64,000 bases of DNA from Qipengyuania sp. ABI-127-1 (GTDB lineage Bacteria > Pseudomonadota > Alphaproteobacteria > Sphingomonadales > Sphingomonadaceae): the NCBI GenBank assembly GCA_022953095.1, contig JALJCR010000001.1, forward strand, positions 1,212,501-1,276,500, given 5' to 3'. The position numbers and the translations under genes were made by a program. This document shows, piece by piece, positions 62,586 through 64,000 of this stretch (position 1 is its first letter; each line of letters opens with the position of its first letter). Under the pieces are notes generated by a model, which was not told the origin of the DNA, searched no databases, and was given only the letters and a program-made list of their open reading frames with translations.

Positions 62586-63005
62586 ATGCGTCACAAGATT
62601 TCCGGCCGTAAGCTGCAGCGCAAGACCGGCCACCGCAACGCGATGTTCCGCAACATGGCTGCCGCGCTGATCAAGCACGAGCAGATCATGACCACGCTTC
62701 CCAAGGCGAAGGAAATGCGGCCCTATATCGAGAAGCTGATCACGCTGGCCAAGCGTGGCGGCCTGTCGAACCGTCGCCTCGCGCAGAGCCGCCTGCAGGA
62801 CGAAACGCAGCTCAAGAAGCTGTTCGACATCCTCGCCGAGCGCTACGCCGACCGTGAAGGCGGCTATACCCGCGTGATCAAGGCCGGTTATCGCGCCAGC
62901 GACGCCGCCCAGATGGCCGTTATCGAACTGGTCGACCGCGACGAAGACGCCAAGGGCCAGGATTCGGGTCCCGTCATCAACGATGAGGACATGGAAGAAG
63001 CGTAA
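62586..63005 (+). CDS. rplQ: 50S ribosomal protein L17
   Basis: 139 residues. It shows [59 protein letters not shown] and [26 protein letters not shown], with an acidic tail. AAGGAAGAG precedes the ATG. It is the last gene of the alpha operon. Confidence 0.97.
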   Translation: MRHKISGRKLQRKTGHRNAMFRNMAAALIKHEQIMTTLPKAKEMRPYIEKLITLAKRGGLSNRRLAQSRLQDETQLKKLFDILAERYADREGGYTRVIKAGYRASDAAQMAVIELVDRDEDAKGQDSGPVINDEDMEEA

Positions 63006-63028
63006 GCTATACCATAACCAGACAAGCG

Positions 63029-63063
63029 GGGCCGGGAGGGAGACCTTCCGGCCCTTTTGTTTT
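63029..63063 (+). terminator. Terminator of the alpha operon
   Basis: GGGCCGGGAGG pairs with CCTTCCGGCCC (one G-T) around GAGA, followed by TTTTGTTTT. Confidence 0.85.
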
Positions 63064-63095
63064 GCGCGTGGGAGAAGCCGTGCCACAAGGCGATC

Positions 63096-64000
63096 ATGAT
63101 CAGACATACCTTGGCAGCCGCAGCGCTGCTCGCCTCCGTCCCGCTCGCCGCGCAATCGACCACGCAAGACGAAATCGCAGCGCGTTACGACCGTGCTCTC
63201 GCGGCAGGTTACAAGGCGCTGTTTCTATGCAGCGCGATTGCCAATGCCGAACGCAACGGAGCGACGCGGACGCCCGAAAGCGTCGAGGCATGGGAGCTAA
63301 CCGGCATCCAGTCGCCGCTGGACAGCATGATCGATGACCTTCCCTACCGGATCCACCGCGATGGCTCTGGCGAGCTTCGGAGCGTCTCGGTGAAATGGAC
63401 CGACGACGCTCTCCCCCGCATGGCGGTGCATAATTCGCGCAGAGGGTGCTCGCAGCTCCCCATTGGCGGCGCTCCCTTGCCGATTGTCACTAAACGCCCC
63501 GCGCTCCCGCGTGACCGTGCAGCTCTTCTCGGCCCGGGCAAGTCACTTTCGGCAAGTTTCGCCAAGGCGTTTGACCCCACTTATGGGGAAGGCACGCGTA
63601 CGACCGCCGTGCTGGCGATGCGCAATGGGCAGGTGCTGGGCGAGGTCTATGCAACCGATTTCGGGCCTGCAGTACCCCAGCGTACCTGGTCGGTCGCCAA
63701 AAGCATCGCCGCGACCATTGTCGGCGCCGCGGTACAGCGAGAGCAGGCCGACGTGGCGAACCGGGCGGGGCTTGGCCTCGGTTTGAACGATCGGCGCAAA
63801 CGGATCACGATCGATCATCTTCTGCGGATGGCTTCGGGGCGCTATTCGGACACGCCGGGCAACCGTACCAATCCTCTCTATTACGGCGGCTCGGCGGTGG
63901 CGGAGACGGCACTGCACTGGCCGCTGGTCCATGAGCCGGGCCAAGTCTTCCGCTACGCCAACAACGACACGCTCGCCGCGATCAAGGCGATCGAGGAAGC
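63096..64000 (+). CDS. Exported serine hydrolase, beta-lactamase class C family (truncated by window edge)
   Basis: The first 301 residues are present. A signal peptide (RHTLAAAALLASVPLAAQS) leads into a region without a clear domain, then the class-C-like hydrolase core: S199-VAK with nucleophile S199 and K202 (TWSVAKSIAATIVGAAV), the helix region ITIDHLLRMASGRYSDTPGNRTNP, and the YxN motif in FRYANNDTLAAIK. The style is that of 6-aminohexanoate-dimer hydrolase or penicillin-binding-like esterases, not a true drug-hydrolysing enzyme; substrate unknown. It follows the alpha-operon terminator by about 30 bases. Confidence 0.87.
   Translation, partial: MIRHTLAAAALLASVPLAAQSTTQDEIAARYDRALAAGYKALFLCSAIANAERNGATRTPESVEAWELTGIQSPLDSMIDDLPYRIHRDGSGELRSVSVKWTDDALPRMAVHNSRRGCSQLPIGGAPLPIVTKRPALPRDRAALLGPGKSLSASFAKAFDPTYGEGTRTTAVLAMRNGQVLGEVYATDFGPAVPQRTWSVAKSIAATIVGAAVQREQADVANRAGLGLGLNDRRKRITIDHLLRMASGRYSDTPGNRTNPLYYGGSAVAETALHWPLVHEPGQVFRYANNDTLAAIKAIEE

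Overview
The window is 64 kb of GC-rich chromosome from an alphaproteobacterium. Gene order, protein style (RG-rich S5 extension, short Tad minor-pilin genes, DUF4010/MgtC protein beside era) and CGTCA...TGACG palindromic repeats point to Sphingomonadales, most likely Erythrobacteraceae. This placement rests on recognised families and gene order, not on a database search. Most genes are housekeeping, many overlap by 1-14 bases, and GTG and TTG starts are common.

Layout. 1-5.4 kb: murI (cut by the window edge, minus), plsY-dprA, topA and a small helix-turn-helix protein. 5.6-7.5 kb: a membrane diguanylate cyclase. 7.5-11.3 kb (minus): overlapping operon lepB-rnc-era-DUF4010. 11.3-17.9 kb: pgi, an RsbQ-like hydrolase overlapping a PAS histidine kinase, a DEAD-box helicase and glutathione reductase. 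17.9-21.5 kb: FAD oxidoreductase, two coupled SDRs, TspO. 21.5-27.2 kb: ubiK, a GIY-YIG nuclease gene inside perfect 32-bp inverted repeats, recO, leuB, a GT2-GtrA glycosyltransferase facing a protein-mannosyltransferase-like gene, and a small membrane protein. 27.2-35.7 kb: TetR regulator with twin palindromic operators, metZ, small proteins, an HCCA-isomerase homologue, apaG, ppk-ppx (minus), LysR regulator. 35.9-38.8 kb: a TadG/TadE/TadF-like trio. 38.8-42.3 kb: the most accessory-looking stretch, with a GNAT enzyme, uncharacterised genes, a degenerate cold-shock-like protein and several repeat types. 42.3-63.0 kb: the str, S10, spc and alpha ribosomal operons. 63.1 kb to the edge: a serine beta-lactamase-family hydrolase, truncated by the window.

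How parts work together. The ribosomal block is one long plus-strand series, but recognisable terminators or terminator-like hairpins break it: after tuf, in the rpsJ leader, ahead of rplC, between rpmD and rplO, between rplO and secY, and after rplQ. It therefore probably works as several linked transcription units. ppk and ppx overlap and make and degrade polyphosphate. The GT2-GtrA and GT39 genes could supply and use a polyprenyl-phosphate sugar. The hydrolase and PAS-kinase pair looks like an RsbQ-RsbP type sensing module wired to a histidine kinase.

The least explained signal is repeat architecture. Five inverted pairs of palindromes carry CGTC/GACG-type outer ends. One pair encloses a GIY-YIG nuclease gene with perfect symmetry, suggesting a REP-like mobile unit. 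Two other repeat types are present: a double-hairpin element directly after two stop codons, with stem-preserving changes, and a pair of 93-bp direct repeats bracketing two accessory genes.
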